Of a stretch of 64,000 bases of DNA, positions 42,718-52,784 are shown in pieces (positions within the stretch are counted from its first letter, which is position 1; every line of letters starts with the position of its first letter). A program made the translations under genes and the position numbers. The stretch lies in assembly GCF_003014675.1 (NCBI RefSeq), contig NZ_PYAU01000001.1:2418001-2482000 (forward strand). The letters are read 5' to 3'. The notes beneath the pieces are model-generated. The model saw nothing but the letters and a program-made list of their open reading frames with translations. It was not told the DNA's origin and made no database searches. The DNA comes from Labedella gwakjiensis. GTDB taxonomy: Bacteria; Actinomycetota; Actinomycetes; Actinomycetales; Microbacteriaceae.

Positions 42718-44036
42718 CGGCGCCCATCGACCGATCGACCCACCCGGAGCCCCGCGGCACGCGCCCCCGCCGCATCGTGCACCTCGGCCTCGGCGCCTTC
42801 CATCGCTCTCACCAGGCCTGGTACACGGCCCGCGCGAACGATCGGGACGACTGGGAGATCACTGCGTACTCCGGTCGGCGCCCGGACGCCGCGGACGCCC
42901 TGCAGGCCCAGGACGGCCTCTACACGCTCATCGAACGCGACGACTCCGGGGACCACGCGACGATCGTCGGTGTCATCACGGAGGCCGTCGACGGCGCGGA
43001 CGTCGAGCATCTCGCTCGCGCCGTGAGCGACCAGCGGACGGCCCTCGTGACGCTCACGATCACGGAGGCCGGCTACCAGGCGTCCGAGGAGGGCGCGGCG
43101 GACCTCGAGAGGCTGGCATCCGCCGCCGAGGGGCGATGCGAGGCCCCTCGTTCCGCACTCGGACGCCTGGCCGTCGCTCTCGATGCCCGCCGCCGCTCGG
43201 GCTCCGGACCGATCGCCCTGGTGAGCTGCGACAACCTGCCGGACAACGGGGGAGTGCTCCGCGAGGCTCTCCGTCCCCTCCTCGAGGCGATCGGCGGCGA
43301 GACGGTCGCCTGGGCCGAGACGCACATCGGCTTCGTGTCGAGTTCCGTCGATCGGATCACGCCGCGCGCCACGGACGCGGATCAGGAGGCGGCCGCTGCC
43401 CTCACCGGGTTCCGGGACGCGTGCGTCGTGGTGGCGGAGCCGTTCGCCGACTGGACGATGTCCGGAGACTTCCCTGCTGGACGACCCGACTGGGAATCGG
43501 CCGGCGCGCGCATAGTCGACGACGTCGAACCGTTCGAGCGTCGCAAGCTGTGGCTCCTCAACGGCGCGCACACGCTGCTCGCCGCGGCGGGGCCCGCGCG
43601 CGGGCATGCCTACGTCGACGAGGCATTCGCCGACCCCGTGGTGCGGTCATGGGTCGAGGAGTTCTGGGACGAATGCGTCCGGCACCTCCCCGAGGGGCTC
43701 GACCTCGACCGCTACCGATCGGACCTCGCGAGCCGCTTCGGCAACTCGGCCATCCGGCACTCGCTCGAGCAGATCGCGACCGACGCCGAGACGAAGCTGC
43801 GCGTGCGGATCGTGCCCGTGCTCGACGCGGAACGCGCCGCCGGTCGCAACGGTTCGGGCGCCGCCCGAGCGCTCGCCGCCCACCTCGCGACGCTCGACGG
43901 GATCGATACGGCCTCGCCGGATCGCATCACGCTGAGAGCCGCCCTCGACCGCATCGCCGGAACGCCCGTCGACGACGCCGTCGTCGACGGATGTCTCGAC
44001 CTGCTCGACGACCTCGTTCCCCTGAGCGCACCCTGA
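42714..44036 (+). CDS. uxuB: Fructuronate reductase (mannitol dehydrogenase family)
   Basis: The 440-residue NAD-dependent enzyme reduces D-fructuronate to D-mannonate. VHLGLGAFHRSHQA is the nucleotide-binding glycine motif of the polyol dehydrogenase family, and the catalytic K-x4-N-x2-H triad is KLWLLNGAH. It is shorter than UxuB of E. coli (about 486). Neighbours uxaC and manD support fructuronate as substrate over tagaturonate, since tagaturonate would lead to altronate. The GTG overlaps the uxaC stop (GTGA). Confidence 0.88.
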   Translation: MTAPIDRSTHPEPRGTRPRRIVHLGLGAFHRSHQAWYTARANDRDDWEITAYSGRRPDAADALQAQDGLYTLIERDDSGDHATIVGVITEAVDGADVEHLARAVSDQRTALVTLTITEAGYQASEEGAADLERLASAAEGRCEAPRSALGRLAVALDARRRSGSGPIALVSCDNLPDNGGVLREALRPLLEAIGGETVAWAETHIGFVSSSVDRITPRATDADQEAAAALTGFRDACVVVAEPFADWTMSGDFPAGRPDWESAGARIVDDVEPFERRKLWLLNGAHTLLAAAGPARGHAYVDEAFADPVVRSWVEEFWDECVRHLPEGLDLDRYRSDLASRFGNSAIRHSLEQIATDAETKLRVRIVPVLDAERAAGRNGSGAARALAAHLATLDGIDTASPDRITLRAALDRIAGTPVDDAVVDGCLDLLDDLVPLSAP

Positions 44037-44051
44037 AATGAAGGAGATTCA

Positions 44052-45848
44052 ATGCTGAAGCCCCAGGCCACCCGGACTCGCGACCTGCGATCGCTCGACG
44101 GGCTCTGGTCCTTCGCCCTCGACAGCGAGGTCGGCGACGAGCCCTGGCGCGGACGCCTGCCCGCGATCCGGCAGGCTCCCGTCCCCGCGAGCTACAACGA
44201 CGTCTTCGCCGACGCCGAGATCCGCGACCACATCGGCGTCGCCTGGTACCAGCGCGAATTCGTCGTCCCCTCCACGTGGACGGGTCGCCGCATCGTCTTG
44301 CGCTTCGACGCCGTGACCCACACGGGCACCGTCTTCGTGGGCGACGAGCAGGTGGCGCACCACGAGGGCGGCTACACGCCCTTCGAGGTCGACGTGACGG
44401 AGCTCGCCGCACCCGGCACCGCGGTCGTCGTGACCGTGGCCGTCGACAACCGGCTCACGAGTGCGACCGTGCCGCCCGGCGAGGTCGGAACCGCGGCCGA
44501 CGGGAAGCCGACGCAGCTCTACCGCCACGACTTCTTCAACTACGCCGGGATCCACCGCTCCGTCCACCTGATCGCGACGTCGCCTGCGCACATCGACGAC
44601 GTCTCGGTCACGACGACGCGCGAGTCCGACGGTTCCGCTCGCGTGCACTACACGGTCGACACGGTCGGCGACGGAGATGTGTCCGTCGTGCTGCGCGACG
44701 AGGACCGGCGCGAGGTCGCCGCGGCCGCCGGCGCGAGCGGCACACTCACCGTCACCGACCCGAACCTCTGGCAGCCCGGGGCCGCCTACCTGTACGAGCT
44801 CGAGGTCTCCATGGGGGACGGCGCCGACGCCGACTCGTACACGCTCCCCGTGGGCATCCGCACCGTCGAGGTGAGGGGGCAGCAGTTCCTCATCAACGAC
44901 GAGCCCTTCTACTTCACCGGCTTCGGGAAGCACGAGGATGCGCCGTTCCGCGGGAAGGGCCACGACGACGTGCTGCTCGTGCACGACTTCGCCCTCCTGG
45001 ACTGGATCGGGGCGAACTCCTTCCGCACGTCGCACTACCCGTACGCCGAGGAGGTGCTCGAGTACGCGGACCGGCACGGCATCGTCGTGATCGACGAGAC
45101 CGCGGCCGTCGGCATGAACATCAACATGGCGGGAGGCATCCTCGGCGGAGCGCGGAAGCCCACCTTCTCCCCTGAGACGATGAGCGACGTCACTCGCGAC
45201 GCGACAGCCCAGGGCATCCGCGAGCTCATCGCTCGCGACAAGAACCACCCGAGCGTCGTGATGTGGTGCATCGCCAACGAGCCGGCCTCGGCGGAGCAGG
45301 GCGCGCGCGAGTACTTCGAACCGCTCGTCGAGCTCACACGCGAGCTCGACCCGACGCGTCCCGTCACGTTCGCCAACCAGGGCGATGCACGCTTCGACAA
45401 CGACCTCATCGTGGACCTCTTCGACGTGATCTGCCTCAACCGCTACTTCGGCTGGTACCAGCAGACGGGTGACCTGGCGCGCGCCGAGGTCGAGCTCGAG
45501 AAGGAGCTGCTCGGCTGGGCCGCGACGTACGACAAGCCGATCGTCATGACCGAGTACGGCGTCGACACCGTCGCGGGACTCCACCAGGCCGTGCCGTCAC
45601 CGTGGAGCGAGGAGTACCAGATCGACTTCCTCGAGATGTACCACCGCGTCTTCGACCGCATTCCCGCCGTCACCGGTGAGCAGATCTGGAACTTCGCCGA
45701 CTTCCAGACGAAGGCCGGCATCATCCGGGTGGACGGCAACAAGAAAGGCGTGTTCACGCGTGATCGGCGGCCGAAGTCCGTCGCCCGTGTGCTCAAGGCC
45801 CGATGGACAGCGCGGCGCGACGCCGCGGCAGAAGGAGGAGACCGATGA
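44052..45848 (+). CDS. uidA: Beta-glucuronidase, GH2
   Basis: The 598-residue enzyme hydrolyses beta-D-glucuronides to glucuronate and aglycone. A sugar-binding domain (residues 1-180), Ig-like domain (about 180-270) and TIM barrel follow the GH2 order. [20 protein letters not shown] lies at the barrel start, the acid/base glutamate is in CIANEPAS (residue 410), and the nucleophile is in TEYGVDT (501). Absence of a signal peptide puts it in the cytoplasm. It has its own AAGGAG site. The operon supplies the glucuronide by ABC import. Confidence 0.95.
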   Translation: MLKPQATRTRDLRSLDGLWSFALDSEVGDEPWRGRLPAIRQAPVPASYNDVFADAEIRDHIGVAWYQREFVVPSTWTGRRIVLRFDAVTHTGTVFVGDEQVAHHEGGYTPFEVDVTELAAPGTAVVVTVAVDNRLTSATVPPGEVGTAADGKPTQLYRHDFFNYAGIHRSVHLIATSPAHIDDVSVTTTRESDGSARVHYTVDTVGDGDVSVVLRDEDRREVAAAAGASGTLTVTDPNLWQPGAAYLYELEVSMGDGADADSYTLPVGIRTVEVRGQQFLINDEPFYFTGFGKHEDAPFRGKGHDDVLLVHDFALLDWIGANSFRTSHYPYAEEVLEYADRHGIVVIDETAAVGMNINMAGGILGGARKPTFSPETMSDVTRDATAQGIRELIARDKNHPSVVMWCIANEPASAEQGAREYFEPLVELTRELDPTRPVTFANQGDARFDNDLIVDLFDVICLNRYFGWYQQTGDLARAEVELEKELLGWAATYDKPIVMTEYGVDTVAGLHQAVPSPWSEEYQIDFLEMYHRVFDRIPAVTGEQIWNFADFQTKAGIIRVDGNKKGVFTRDRRPKSVARVLKARWTARRDAAAEGGDR

Positions 45849-47083
45849 GGATCGACAAAGCGGAGGTCATCGTCACGAGCCCCGACCGCAACTTCGTCAC
45901 GCTCAAGCTGACGACCGACGATGGTCTCACGGGACTCGGCGACGCGACCCTCAACGGACGCGAGCTGGCCGTCGTGAGCTACCTCGCCGAGCACGTCGTG
46001 CCGCTCCTCATCGGCCGCGACGCGCACAAGATCGAGGACACCTGGCAGTTCCTCTACCGCAGCGCCTACTGGCGTCGCGGGCCCGTGACGATGGCCGCGA
46101 TCGCCGCCGTCGACATGGCACTGTGGGACCTCAAGGGCAAGGCCACCGGGATGCCGGTGTACCAGCTGCTCGGCGGCGCGTCGCGCACCGGCCTGCTCGC
46201 CTACGGGCATGCGTCGGGGAAGACGAACGACGAGCTCTTCGACAGCATCCGCTCGCACCAGGAGCAGGGCTACCGCGCGATCCGCGTGCAGACCGGCGTG
46301 CCCGGGCTGAAGTCGATCTACGGCATCGCCTCCAACGCGACGTTCGAGGCCAACTCCGGCGTGCGCTACGACCACGAGCCCGCCCAGCGCGGCGCGCTCC
46401 CCGCCGAGGAGGACTGGGACACCCGCAGCTACCTCCGGCACATCCCCACCGTCTTCGAGGCGGTGCGGAGCGAGTTCGGACCGGAACTGCCGCTCCTCCA
46501 CGACGCGCACCACCGCATGACGCCGATCCAGGCGGCGAAGCTCGGCAAGAGCCTCGAGCCGTACGACCTGTTCTGGCTGGAGGACTGCACACCGGCCGAG
46601 AATCAGGAGGCGCTGCGTCTCGTGCGCCAGCACACCACGACGCCGCTCGCGATCGGCGAGATCTTCAACTCGGTGTGGGACTACCAGCAGATCATCCGCG
46701 AGCAGCTCATCGACTACGTGCGGAGCGCCGTGACGCACACGGGCGGCATCACGCACCTCAAGAAGGTGCTCGACTACGCGAGCCAGTACCAGATCAAGTC
46801 GGGCATGCACGGGCCCACCGACATCTCCCCGGTCGGCATGGCCGCTGCCATGCACCTCGGGCTCGCCATCCACAACTTCGGCATCCAGGAGTACATGAAG
46901 CACGGGGCGAAGACCGACGAGGTCTTCCAGCAGTCCTTCACGTGGACCGACGGCTTCCTCCACCCGGGCGACGAGCCGGGCCTCGGCGTCGAGCTCGACG
47001 TGGATGCGGCGGGGCAGTACCCGTACCAGCAGGCCTACCTGCCCTACAACCGTCTCGCCGACGGGACCGTGCACGACTGGTGA
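45845..47083 (+). CDS. manD: D-mannonate dehydratase, enolase superfamily (ManD/RspA type)
   Basis: This 412-residue enzyme dehydrates D-mannonate to 2-keto-3-deoxygluconate. Metal ligands are expected in LHDAHHR (Asp), WLEDCTP (Glu) and IGEIFNS (Glu), with a histidine in MHGPTDISP and glutamate in EYMKHGA. The C-terminal [15 protein letters not shown] resembles characterised ManD rather than generic members. It is not the unrelated UxuA. It overlaps the uidA stop (ATGA). It ends the pathway in this operon; kinase and aldolase for ketodeoxygluconate are not in the window. Confidence 0.9.
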   Translation: MRIDKAEVIVTSPDRNFVTLKLTTDDGLTGLGDATLNGRELAVVSYLAEHVVPLLIGRDAHKIEDTWQFLYRSAYWRRGPVTMAAIAAVDMALWDLKGKATGMPVYQLLGGASRTGLLAYGHASGKTNDELFDSIRSHQEQGYRAIRVQTGVPGLKSIYGIASNATFEANSGVRYDHEPAQRGALPAEEDWDTRSYLRHIPTVFEAVRSEFGPELPLLHDAHHRMTPIQAAKLGKSLEPYDLFWLEDCTPAENQEALRLVRQHTTTPLAIGEIFNSVWDYQQIIREQLIDYVRSAVTHTGGITHLKKVLDYASQYQIKSGMHGPTDISPVGMAAAMHLGLAIHNFGIQEYMKHGAKTDEVFQQSFTWTDGFLHPGDEPGLGVELDVDAAGQYPYQQAYLPYNRLADGTVHDW

Positions 47084-47131
47084 CCGGCAGGGCGTCGCCC
47101 GTGGGGATACGGCGGGTGGCGCCGTCCCGCG

Positions 47132-48571
47132 TCACGACTCGTGGCGTGACAGGAACTCGTACACCTCGGTGTCGTCGACACCGGGGAAGGTGCCGCGGGG
47201 GAGCGGAGCGAAGGTGTGCGTGTGCACGCGTGCGCTCGGCCACGCCTTGTCCTTCCACCGTGCGGTGAGTTCGTCCGAGGGGCGGCGGCAGCAGGCCTCG
47301 TCCGGGCACGTCGACACGGCGCGTTCCGTCGTCTCCCGGCCCCTGAACCACTTCGCGTCGTCGAACGGCACGCCGACGCTGATCGAGAACTCCCCGTCGG
47401 ACGTCGATCCGGTCTGCGTCGCGCACCAGAAGGTCCCGGCCGGCGTATCCGTGTACTGGTAGAGCTCCGTCGTCCGGTTCGTGCGGTCGAACGCGCTGCG
47501 CGCGCTCCACTTCCGGCACACCATCTGCCCCTCGATCGCTCCCGTGACGTCCGTGGGGAGCGGGAGAGCGTCGTTCTCGTAGCCGCGGAGGAGCGCGCCG
47601 TCGCCCGAGACGCGCAGGAAGTGCATGCGCATATCGAGCTTCGAGGTCGCGAGGTTGGTGAACCTGTGCGCCGCCGCCTCGTGCGTCACCCCGAAGGCGT
47701 CGCGGAAGTCCTCGATCGCGAGGTTCCTGTCCCGCTTGGCCTGGGTGAGGAACGAGACGGCGGCGGTCTGCGGCATGAGGCAGCACGCCGCGTAGTAGTT
47801 GATCTCGAGCCGCTGCCGCAGGAACTCCGCGTAGCTCTCCGGGCGCTCATGACCGAGCACGCGGTGGGCCATGGCCTGGAGCGCCATCGACCGGAGGCCG
47901 TGGCCGCCGGGGATCGAGGCCGGCGGAAGGTAGATGCGCCCGTTCTCGAGGTCGATGACGCTGCGGGCCGAGCTCGGCAGGTCGGACACGTAGATGAGGG
48001 TGAACCCGAGCTGCTCGGCCATGATGCCGACCGTCCGGTGGGTGAGTGCGCCCGATACGTGACCGGCGGCGCGAACCCGTTCCTCCGCAACGGTCTCGAT
48101 GTCGGGGAGGTAGTTGTCCTGGCGCCGCAGGAGTTCGCGCAGCTCCGTGTTCGCGCGCCGCGCCTCCTCCGGCGTCGCGATCGCCTCGCTCGCGCGGCGC
48201 TGGAGCTCGCGGTGCAGGCCCACGACGGCCTCGAGCGTCTCGTCGGAGGTCCCTTTCGTCACGCGGACGCGCGGCAGTCCGAGTGAGGCGTACAGGGCGC
48301 CCCGTTGCGCGCGCTCGAGCTCGATCTCGAGCGAGGCGCGGCGCGAGGGGGCTTCGCCCGAGAGGAGCTCCGCGAGGTCGAGCCCGAGCTCGCGGGCGAT
48401 CGACTGGAGGGTCGAGAGCTTCGGTTCCCGCTTGCCGTTCTCCACGAGCGAGAGCTGGCTCGGCGCCACCCCCGTGCGCTCGCCGAGCGCGTCGAGGGTG
48501 AGGCCCGCGGCCGTGCGGAAGTGGCGGAGGCGGTGCCCGAGGGTGTCGAGTTCGGCGTTCGATGAGGCCAT
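47132..48571 (-). CDS. RamB/PrpR-like short-chain acyl-CoA regulator
   Basis: The 479-residue regulator has an XRE-type helix-turn-helix (residues 10-65; LGERTGVAPSQLSLVENGKR). A middle IrrE-like domain follows, with the metal motif degenerate (MAHRVLGH instead of HExxH). The C-terminal DUF2083 domain carries cysteine clusters VCRKWSARSAF and CPDEACC. Such proteins control acetate, propionate and glyoxylate-cycle genes in corynebacteria and mycobacteria and sense acyl-CoA or use an Fe-S cluster. It is divergent from PEP carboxykinase, and the intergenic region has an overlapping palindrome, so it probably controls pckG and itself. Confidence 0.9.
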   Translation of the reverse strand: MASSNAELDTLGHRLRHFRTAAGLTLDALGERTGVAPSQLSLVENGKREPKLSTLQSIARELGLDLAELLSGEAPSRRASLEIELERAQRGALYASLGLPRVRVTKGTSDETLEAVVGLHRELQRRASEAIATPEEARRANTELRELLRRQDNYLPDIETVAEERVRAAGHVSGALTHRTVGIMAEQLGFTLIYVSDLPSSARSVIDLENGRIYLPPASIPGGHGLRSMALQAMAHRVLGHERPESYAEFLRQRLEINYYAACCLMPQTAAVSFLTQAKRDRNLAIEDFRDAFGVTHEAAAHRFTNLATSKLDMRMHFLRVSGDGALLRGYENDALPLPTDVTGAIEGQMVCRKWSARSAFDRTNRTTELYQYTDTPAGTFWCATQTGSTSDGEFSISVGVPFDDAKWFRGRETTERAVSTCPDEACCRRPSDELTARWKDKAWPSARVHTHTFAPLPRGTFPGVDDTEVYEFLSRHES

Positions 48572-48581
48572 GGCCTTGACA

Positions 48582-48624
48582 ATATCGAAAGAATTGCGAT
48601 TCTTTCCACTACATCTTCCGATAT
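48582..48624. promoter_or_regulatory. Palindromes between the RamB-like regulator and pckG
   Basis: GAAAGAAT-tgcg-ATTCTTTC (48587-48606) is a perfect 8-4-8 inverted repeat. The left half also belongs to a longer inverted pair, ATATCGAAAGA (48582-48592) and TCTTCCGATAT (48614-48624). A TTGACA box lies at 48576-48581. This is the likely operator of the divergent regulator and pckG. Confidence 0.7.
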
Positions 48625-48695
48625 GTGCGGTTCATTCCATTCCAGACTGAGGTCAACACCGATTCTTGAACGCAACCCGATGGAGGGAACTCGCC

Positions 48696-50555
48696 ATGAG
48701 CATCGCGCAGATCACGGACGTCGACCGGGCCGACGTCGACGAGACCACCCCCACCGCACACCGCGGCATCGAGGCACTCCGCGCGTGGGTCGACCAGATC
48801 GCCGCCCTCACCGAGCCGGCGGACATCGTCTGGTGCAACGGCTCGCGTGCCGAGTCGGACCGACTCACGAAGCAGCTCGTGGCCGAGGGCAAGCTCATCA
48901 GACTCAACCCCGAGTGGCGGCCCAACAGCTTCCTCGCACGCACCGACCCGAGCGACGTCGCCCGTGTCGAAGCGCGCACCTTCATCTGCACGACGTTCGA
49001 GGAGGACGCCGGCCCCACCAACAACTGGGTCGCTCCCGAGGAGATGCGCACCGAGCTCGACGGTGTCTTCGCCGGCAGCATGCGCGGGCGCACGATGTAC
49101 GTCGTCCCGTTCTCGATGGGTCCGGTCGGAGGTCGGCTCTCGCAGCTCGGTGTCCAGCTCACCGACTCGGAGTACGCCGTGCTGTCGATGGGTGTCATGA
49201 CGCGCATGGGCGACCGTGTCCTCGACCTCATCGCGGCCGGGGAGTCGTGGGTCGCGACCGTGCACTCGGTGGGGGCTCCCCTCGCCCCGGGCGATGAGGA
49301 CGTCGCCTGGCCGTGCAACGAGACGAAGTACATCGTCCAGTTCCCGGAGACGCGCGAGGTGTGGTCGTACGGCTCCGGCTACGGCGGCAACGCGATCCTC
49401 GCCAAGAAGTGCTTCGCGCTCCGCATCGCCTCGGCGATGGGCCGCGAAGAGGGCTGGCTCGCCGAGCACATGCTGCTCATCAAGCTCACGGATCCGCAGG
49501 GCCGCTCGTTCCACATCGCTGCGGCGTTCCCCTCGGCGTGCGGCAAGACCAACCTCGCGATGCTCCGCCCGTCGCTTCCCGGCTGGAGCGTCGAGACCAT
49601 CGGAGACGACATCGCCTGGCTGCGTCCCGGCGACGACGGACGGCTCTGGGCCATCAACCCGGAGGCGGGCTTCTTCGGCGTCGCACCCGGTACAGGCGAG
49701 TCGACGAACGTGACGGCCGTCGAGACGCTCTGGGGCAACACGATCTTCACGAACGTCGCTCTGCGCGACGACGGCGACGTGTGGTGGGAGGGCCTCACCG
49801 ACACGCCTCCAGCCCACCTCATCGACTGGGAGGGACGCGACTGGACGCCCACGAGCGGTCGTCCGGCCGCGCACCCGAACTCCCGGTTCACGGTGGCCGC
49901 CGCGCAGTGCCCTCAGATGGCGGACGACTGGCAGGCGCCCGACGGCGTGCCCATCGACGCGATCCTCTTCGGTGGACGGCGGGCGACGAACGTGCCGCTC
50001 GTCGTCGAGGCGACGGATTGGCGACACGGCGTCTTCATCGGTGCCACGATCTCCTCGGAGAAGACGGCGGCCGCGGAAGGCACCGTCGGCGAGCTGCGCC
50101 GTGACCCGTTCGCGATGCTCCCGTTCTGCGGCTACAACATGGCGGACCACTGGGCGCACTGGCTGTCGATCGGCGAGAAGCTGCGCTTCGACCGGGCTCC
50201 GCGCATGTTCCAGGTCAACTGGTTCCGGAAGGGACCGGACGGTGAGTTCCTGTGGCCGGGCTTCTCGGAGAACGCCCGCGTCCTCGAATGGATCGCGGGG
50301 CGCGTCTCCGGCGACGTCGCCGCGGAGGAGTCGTCGATCGGTCGCCTTCCGCTGCTCGAGGACCTCGATGTAGAGGGTCTCGACCTCGCCGATGGCGCGC
50401 TCGAGCGCCTGTTCGCCGTCGACCCCGCGTCGTGGAGTGACGAGGCCGACCTCACCGAGGAGTTCTTCGCTCAGTTCGGCGGCCGACTGCCGGCCGCCCT
50501 CTCGACGGAGCTCGCTGCCCTCCGGTACCGCCTGGCCACGACTGTGCCAGCCTGA
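48696..50555 (+). CDS. pckG: Phosphoenolpyruvate carboxykinase (GTP)
   Basis: This 619-residue enzyme converts oxaloacetate and GTP to PEP and CO2, opening gluconeogenesis from acids such as acetate. The P-loop with the catalytic cysteine is [12 protein letters not shown] near residue 280. Other family stretches are [30 protein letters not shown] and the lid region [19 protein letters not shown]. The ATG at 48696 follows GGAGGGAA by 6-8 bases, which decides against the ATG at 48666. It is divergent from RamB. A palindrome pair follows the gene. Confidence 0.96.
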   Translation: MSIAQITDVDRADVDETTPTAHRGIEALRAWVDQIAALTEPADIVWCNGSRAESDRLTKQLVAEGKLIRLNPEWRPNSFLARTDPSDVARVEARTFICTTFEEDAGPTNNWVAPEEMRTELDGVFAGSMRGRTMYVVPFSMGPVGGRLSQLGVQLTDSEYAVLSMGVMTRMGDRVLDLIAAGESWVATVHSVGAPLAPGDEDVAWPCNETKYIVQFPETREVWSYGSGYGGNAILAKKCFALRIASAMGREEGWLAEHMLLIKLTDPQGRSFHIAAAFPSACGKTNLAMLRPSLPGWSVETIGDDIAWLRPGDDGRLWAINPEAGFFGVAPGTGESTNVTAVETLWGNTIFTNVALRDDGDVWWEGLTDTPPAHLIDWEGRDWTPTSGRPAAHPNSRFTVAAAQCPQMADDWQAPDGVPIDAILFGGRRATNVPLVVEATDWRHGVFIGATISSEKTAAAEGTVGELRRDPFAMLPFCGYNMADHWAHWLSIGEKLRFDRAPRMFQVNWFRKGPDGEFLWPGFSENARVLEWIAGRVSGDVAAEESSIGRLPLLEDLDVEGLDLADGALERLFAVDPASWSDEADLTEEFFAQFGGRLPAALSTELAALRYRLATTVPA

Positions 50556-50599
50556 CGGCCCACCCACCCACCTGCTCCTCTCGCCGCGCCTCGTGGGCG

Positions 50600-50674
50600 G
50601 GGGTGGTGGGTCGGGTGGCGGCGCAGCTCGACCTTGGCGGGACCGATCTGCGTCACCACCCGACCCCCCACCCC
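50600..50674. repeat. Imperfect GT/AC-rich inverted repeat after pckG
   Basis: Left arm 50600-50626 (starts GGGGTGGTGGGTCGGGTGG) and right arm 50648-50674 pair at 24 of 27 positions around a 21-base loop. It lies 45 bp past the pckG stop, just ahead of the 58-bp family palindrome. It forms a very stable stem on the RNA, and could help stop transcription or process the 3' end. Confidence 0.7.
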
Positions 50675-50692
50675 CTCCACCCCACCCCCGTA

Positions 50693-50750
50693 CCCCAAAA
50701 AGACGGCGATACAGCATCAAACCCGGTGCTGTATCGCCATCTTTTTGGGG
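50693..50750. repeat. 58-bp intergenic palindrome, family copy 3
   Basis: The arms CCCCAAAAAGACGGCGATAC and GTATCGCCATCTTTTTGGGG match copy 1 base for base except one position, with exactly the same 58-bp length; only the loop (CATCAAACCCGGTG) differs. It lies between the convergent pckG and ABC exporter genes. Both flanks have G/T-rich runs (GGGGTGGGGTGGGG after it). Confidence 0.9.
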
Positions 50751-50776
50751 TGGGGTGGGGTGGGGTGGGGCGGGGG

Positions 50777-52729
50777 TCAGACGAGGAGCTGGTGCTTCGC
50801 GAGGTCGCGGTAGAGCGGAGTCGACTCCACGAGTTCGGAGTGAGTGCCCGAGCCCACCACGCGGCCGTCCTCGAGCACGACGATGTGGTCGCTGTCGACG
50901 ACCGTCGAGAGCCTGTGCGCGATCACGATGAGCGTGCGGTCCGCCGCGACGGCGTCGATCGCGAGGCGCATCTTCTGCTCGTTCACCCCGTCGAGGCTCG
51001 ATGTGGACTCGTCGAGCAGCAGGATCGGGGGAGCGGCCACGAGAGCGCGGGCGATCGACAAGCGCTGGCGCTCGCCGCCCGAGAGCATGATGCCGTCTTC
51101 GCCCACCGGCGCGTCGAGCCCGGCGGGGTCGCGGTCGAGCACGTCGCCGAGGTTCACGGCGTGGAGCACATCGATGCAGAGCTCGTCGGTCGCCTCGGGG
51201 TTGCCGAGGAGCAGGTTCTCGCGGATCGTCCCCGCGAGCACGGGTGCGTCCTGCTCCACGTAGCCGATCCGAGCACGGAGCTCGTCGCGCGGCATCGACC
51301 GCACGTCGACGCCGTCGAGCCGCACCACGCCGGACGCGGGGTCGTAGAAGCGCTCGATGAGACCGAGGATCGTGGATTTGCCTGCGCCACTCGGACCCAC
51401 GAGAGCCGTGCGTCGACCGCGTTCGGCGGCGAAGCTCACCCCCCGGAGCACGGGGTCGCCAGGCATGCGCTTCGCTGTGGAGTCCTTCTCGGTGGACGCC
51501 GACTCGGGGGTAACGTCCGGGACGGGGGGCCGGTCGGACGATCCGCCCGTCGCATCGTCGGCGACCGGTCGGGTCGCATACGCGAACACCACGTCGTCGA
51601 ACGCGATCGCCGGCTGCGCCTCCGCCGGGGTCTTCGGTGCAGCGGCGGATGCGGCGATCTCGGCGTCGTTCGCGTCCTCCGACGGCAGGCCGATGATCTC
51701 CTGGATGCGCCCGAGGGCGCCGAGTGCCTGGTTGGTCGCCGTGATGGCGCCGAAGGCCTGGCCGAGCGGCATGATCATCATGAAGAGGAACAGGATGAAG
51801 GCGACGAGGTTCGCGACGGTGATCGAGCCGGAGGCCACCCGGAAGCCGCCGACGCCGAGCACGACGAGGAACGACACCTGCAGCGCGATGCCCGCGACCG
51901 GTACGATGAGGGCCGAGATCTTCGCGACGCTGATCCCCATGCGCCATGCGCCGGTGGCATCCTCCTCGATCGCGCGGATCTCGCGATCCGTCGCTCCCGC
52001 GGCACGGATGGTCCGCACGGCGCTGATGGCACGTTCGACCGAGGCGGCGAGATCGCCCACCTTCTTCTGTGCGCGGGCGCTCGCCACCCGGATGCGTGCC
52101 GCGAGGAGGACGACCGTCACGACCGAGACGGCGACGACGAGCACCGTCAGCCCGAGGAGGACCGGATCGATGATGAACATCGCGATGAGTGCGCCCACGA
52201 ACGTGACGGCTCCGCCGACCGCCTCGACGAGTCCTTGTGTGAGGACGGCCCGCAGCAGTGTCGTGTCGCTGCCGACGCGCGACACCAGGTCGCCCGTGCG
52301 TCGGGCGTCGAACTCGGACACGGGGAGGTGCAGCATGCGTGAGACGAGTCGTCGTCGGGAGCTGAGCACGACGCCCTCTCCCGTCCGTTGGAGGAGGTAG
52401 TGCTGGTATCCGCTGATGAGTCCGCTCACCACGACCAGGCCGATGAGACCCCAGACGAGGGTGCCGAGCGAGTCGCCGCTCTCCACGATCGAGATGACCT
52501 GGCTCACAAGCAAGGGCTGGGCGAGCGACGCGCCGGCCCCGAGGATGCTGAGCACGATGATGAACCACAGGATCCGGCTGTGCTCGAAGAGATACGGCAG
52601 GAGCTCGCTGAAGCGGGCGCGGGGGCCTTCGTCGATCTCGCCGCCGCGTCGTCCGCGACCCCGGCCACCCGCGCGTGAGGCGCGTTCGGTGGCCGGCGTC
52701 GATCGATCGGAGCTGGTGGTGCTGGTCAT
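50777..52729 (-). CDS. ABC exporter, fused permease and ATPase
   Basis: The 650-residue half-transporter has six membrane helices in residues 45-350, then an ATPase domain. Walker A is GPSGAGKST near 448, signature is LSGGERQRLSIARAL, Walker B is ILLLDESTS and the H-loop IAHRLST. Two such chains dimerise to export lipids, peptides or drugs. Between the A-loop region (FAYATRP near 380) and GDPVLRGVSFAAERG (near 424) lies about 40 extra residues rich in D, S, T and P, unlike typical members. The small HTH gene upstream on the same strand may be its regulator. Substrate unknown. Confidence 0.9.
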   Translation of the reverse strand: MTSTTSSDRSTPATERASRAGGRGRGRRGGEIDEGPRARFSELLPYLFEHSRILWFIIVLSILGAGASLAQPLLVSQVISIVESGDSLGTLVWGLIGLVVVSGLISGYQHYLLQRTGEGVVLSSRRRLVSRMLHLPVSEFDARRTGDLVSRVGSDTTLLRAVLTQGLVEAVGGAVTFVGALIAMFIIDPVLLGLTVLVVAVSVVTVVLLAARIRVASARAQKKVGDLAASVERAISAVRTIRAAGATDREIRAIEEDATGAWRMGISVAKISALIVPVAGIALQVSFLVVLGVGGFRVASGSITVANLVAFILFLFMMIMPLGQAFGAITATNQALGALGRIQEIIGLPSEDANDAEIAASAAAPKTPAEAQPAIAFDDVVFAYATRPVADDATGGSSDRPPVPDVTPESASTEKDSTAKRMPGDPVLRGVSFAAERGRRTALVGPSGAGKSTILGLIERFYDPASGVVRLDGVDVRSMPRDELRARIGYVEQDAPVLAGTIRENLLLGNPEATDELCIDVLHAVNLGDVLDRDPAGLDAPVGEDGIMLSGGERQRLSIARALVAAPPILLLDESTSSLDGVNEQKMRLAIDAVAADRTLIVIAHRLSTVVDSDHIVVLEDGRVVGSGTHSELVESTPLYRDLAKHQLLV

Positions 52730-52784
52730 TCGTCGGTCCTGTCGGGAAGGGGCGTTCGGGGAGGAAGGGAGGGGTGGTCGATCA

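Noticed and set aside
47109-47125. Short hairpin between manD and the RamB-like gene
   Set aside because: The stem is only 6 bp (ACGGCG/CGCCGT) with no T-tract, too weak to call a terminator.
48609-52568. 1319-codon minus-strand open frame spanning pckG and the ABC exporter
   Set aside because: It crosses two real genes and long palindromes; composition (A, R, P, G-rich) is that of a frame shadow.
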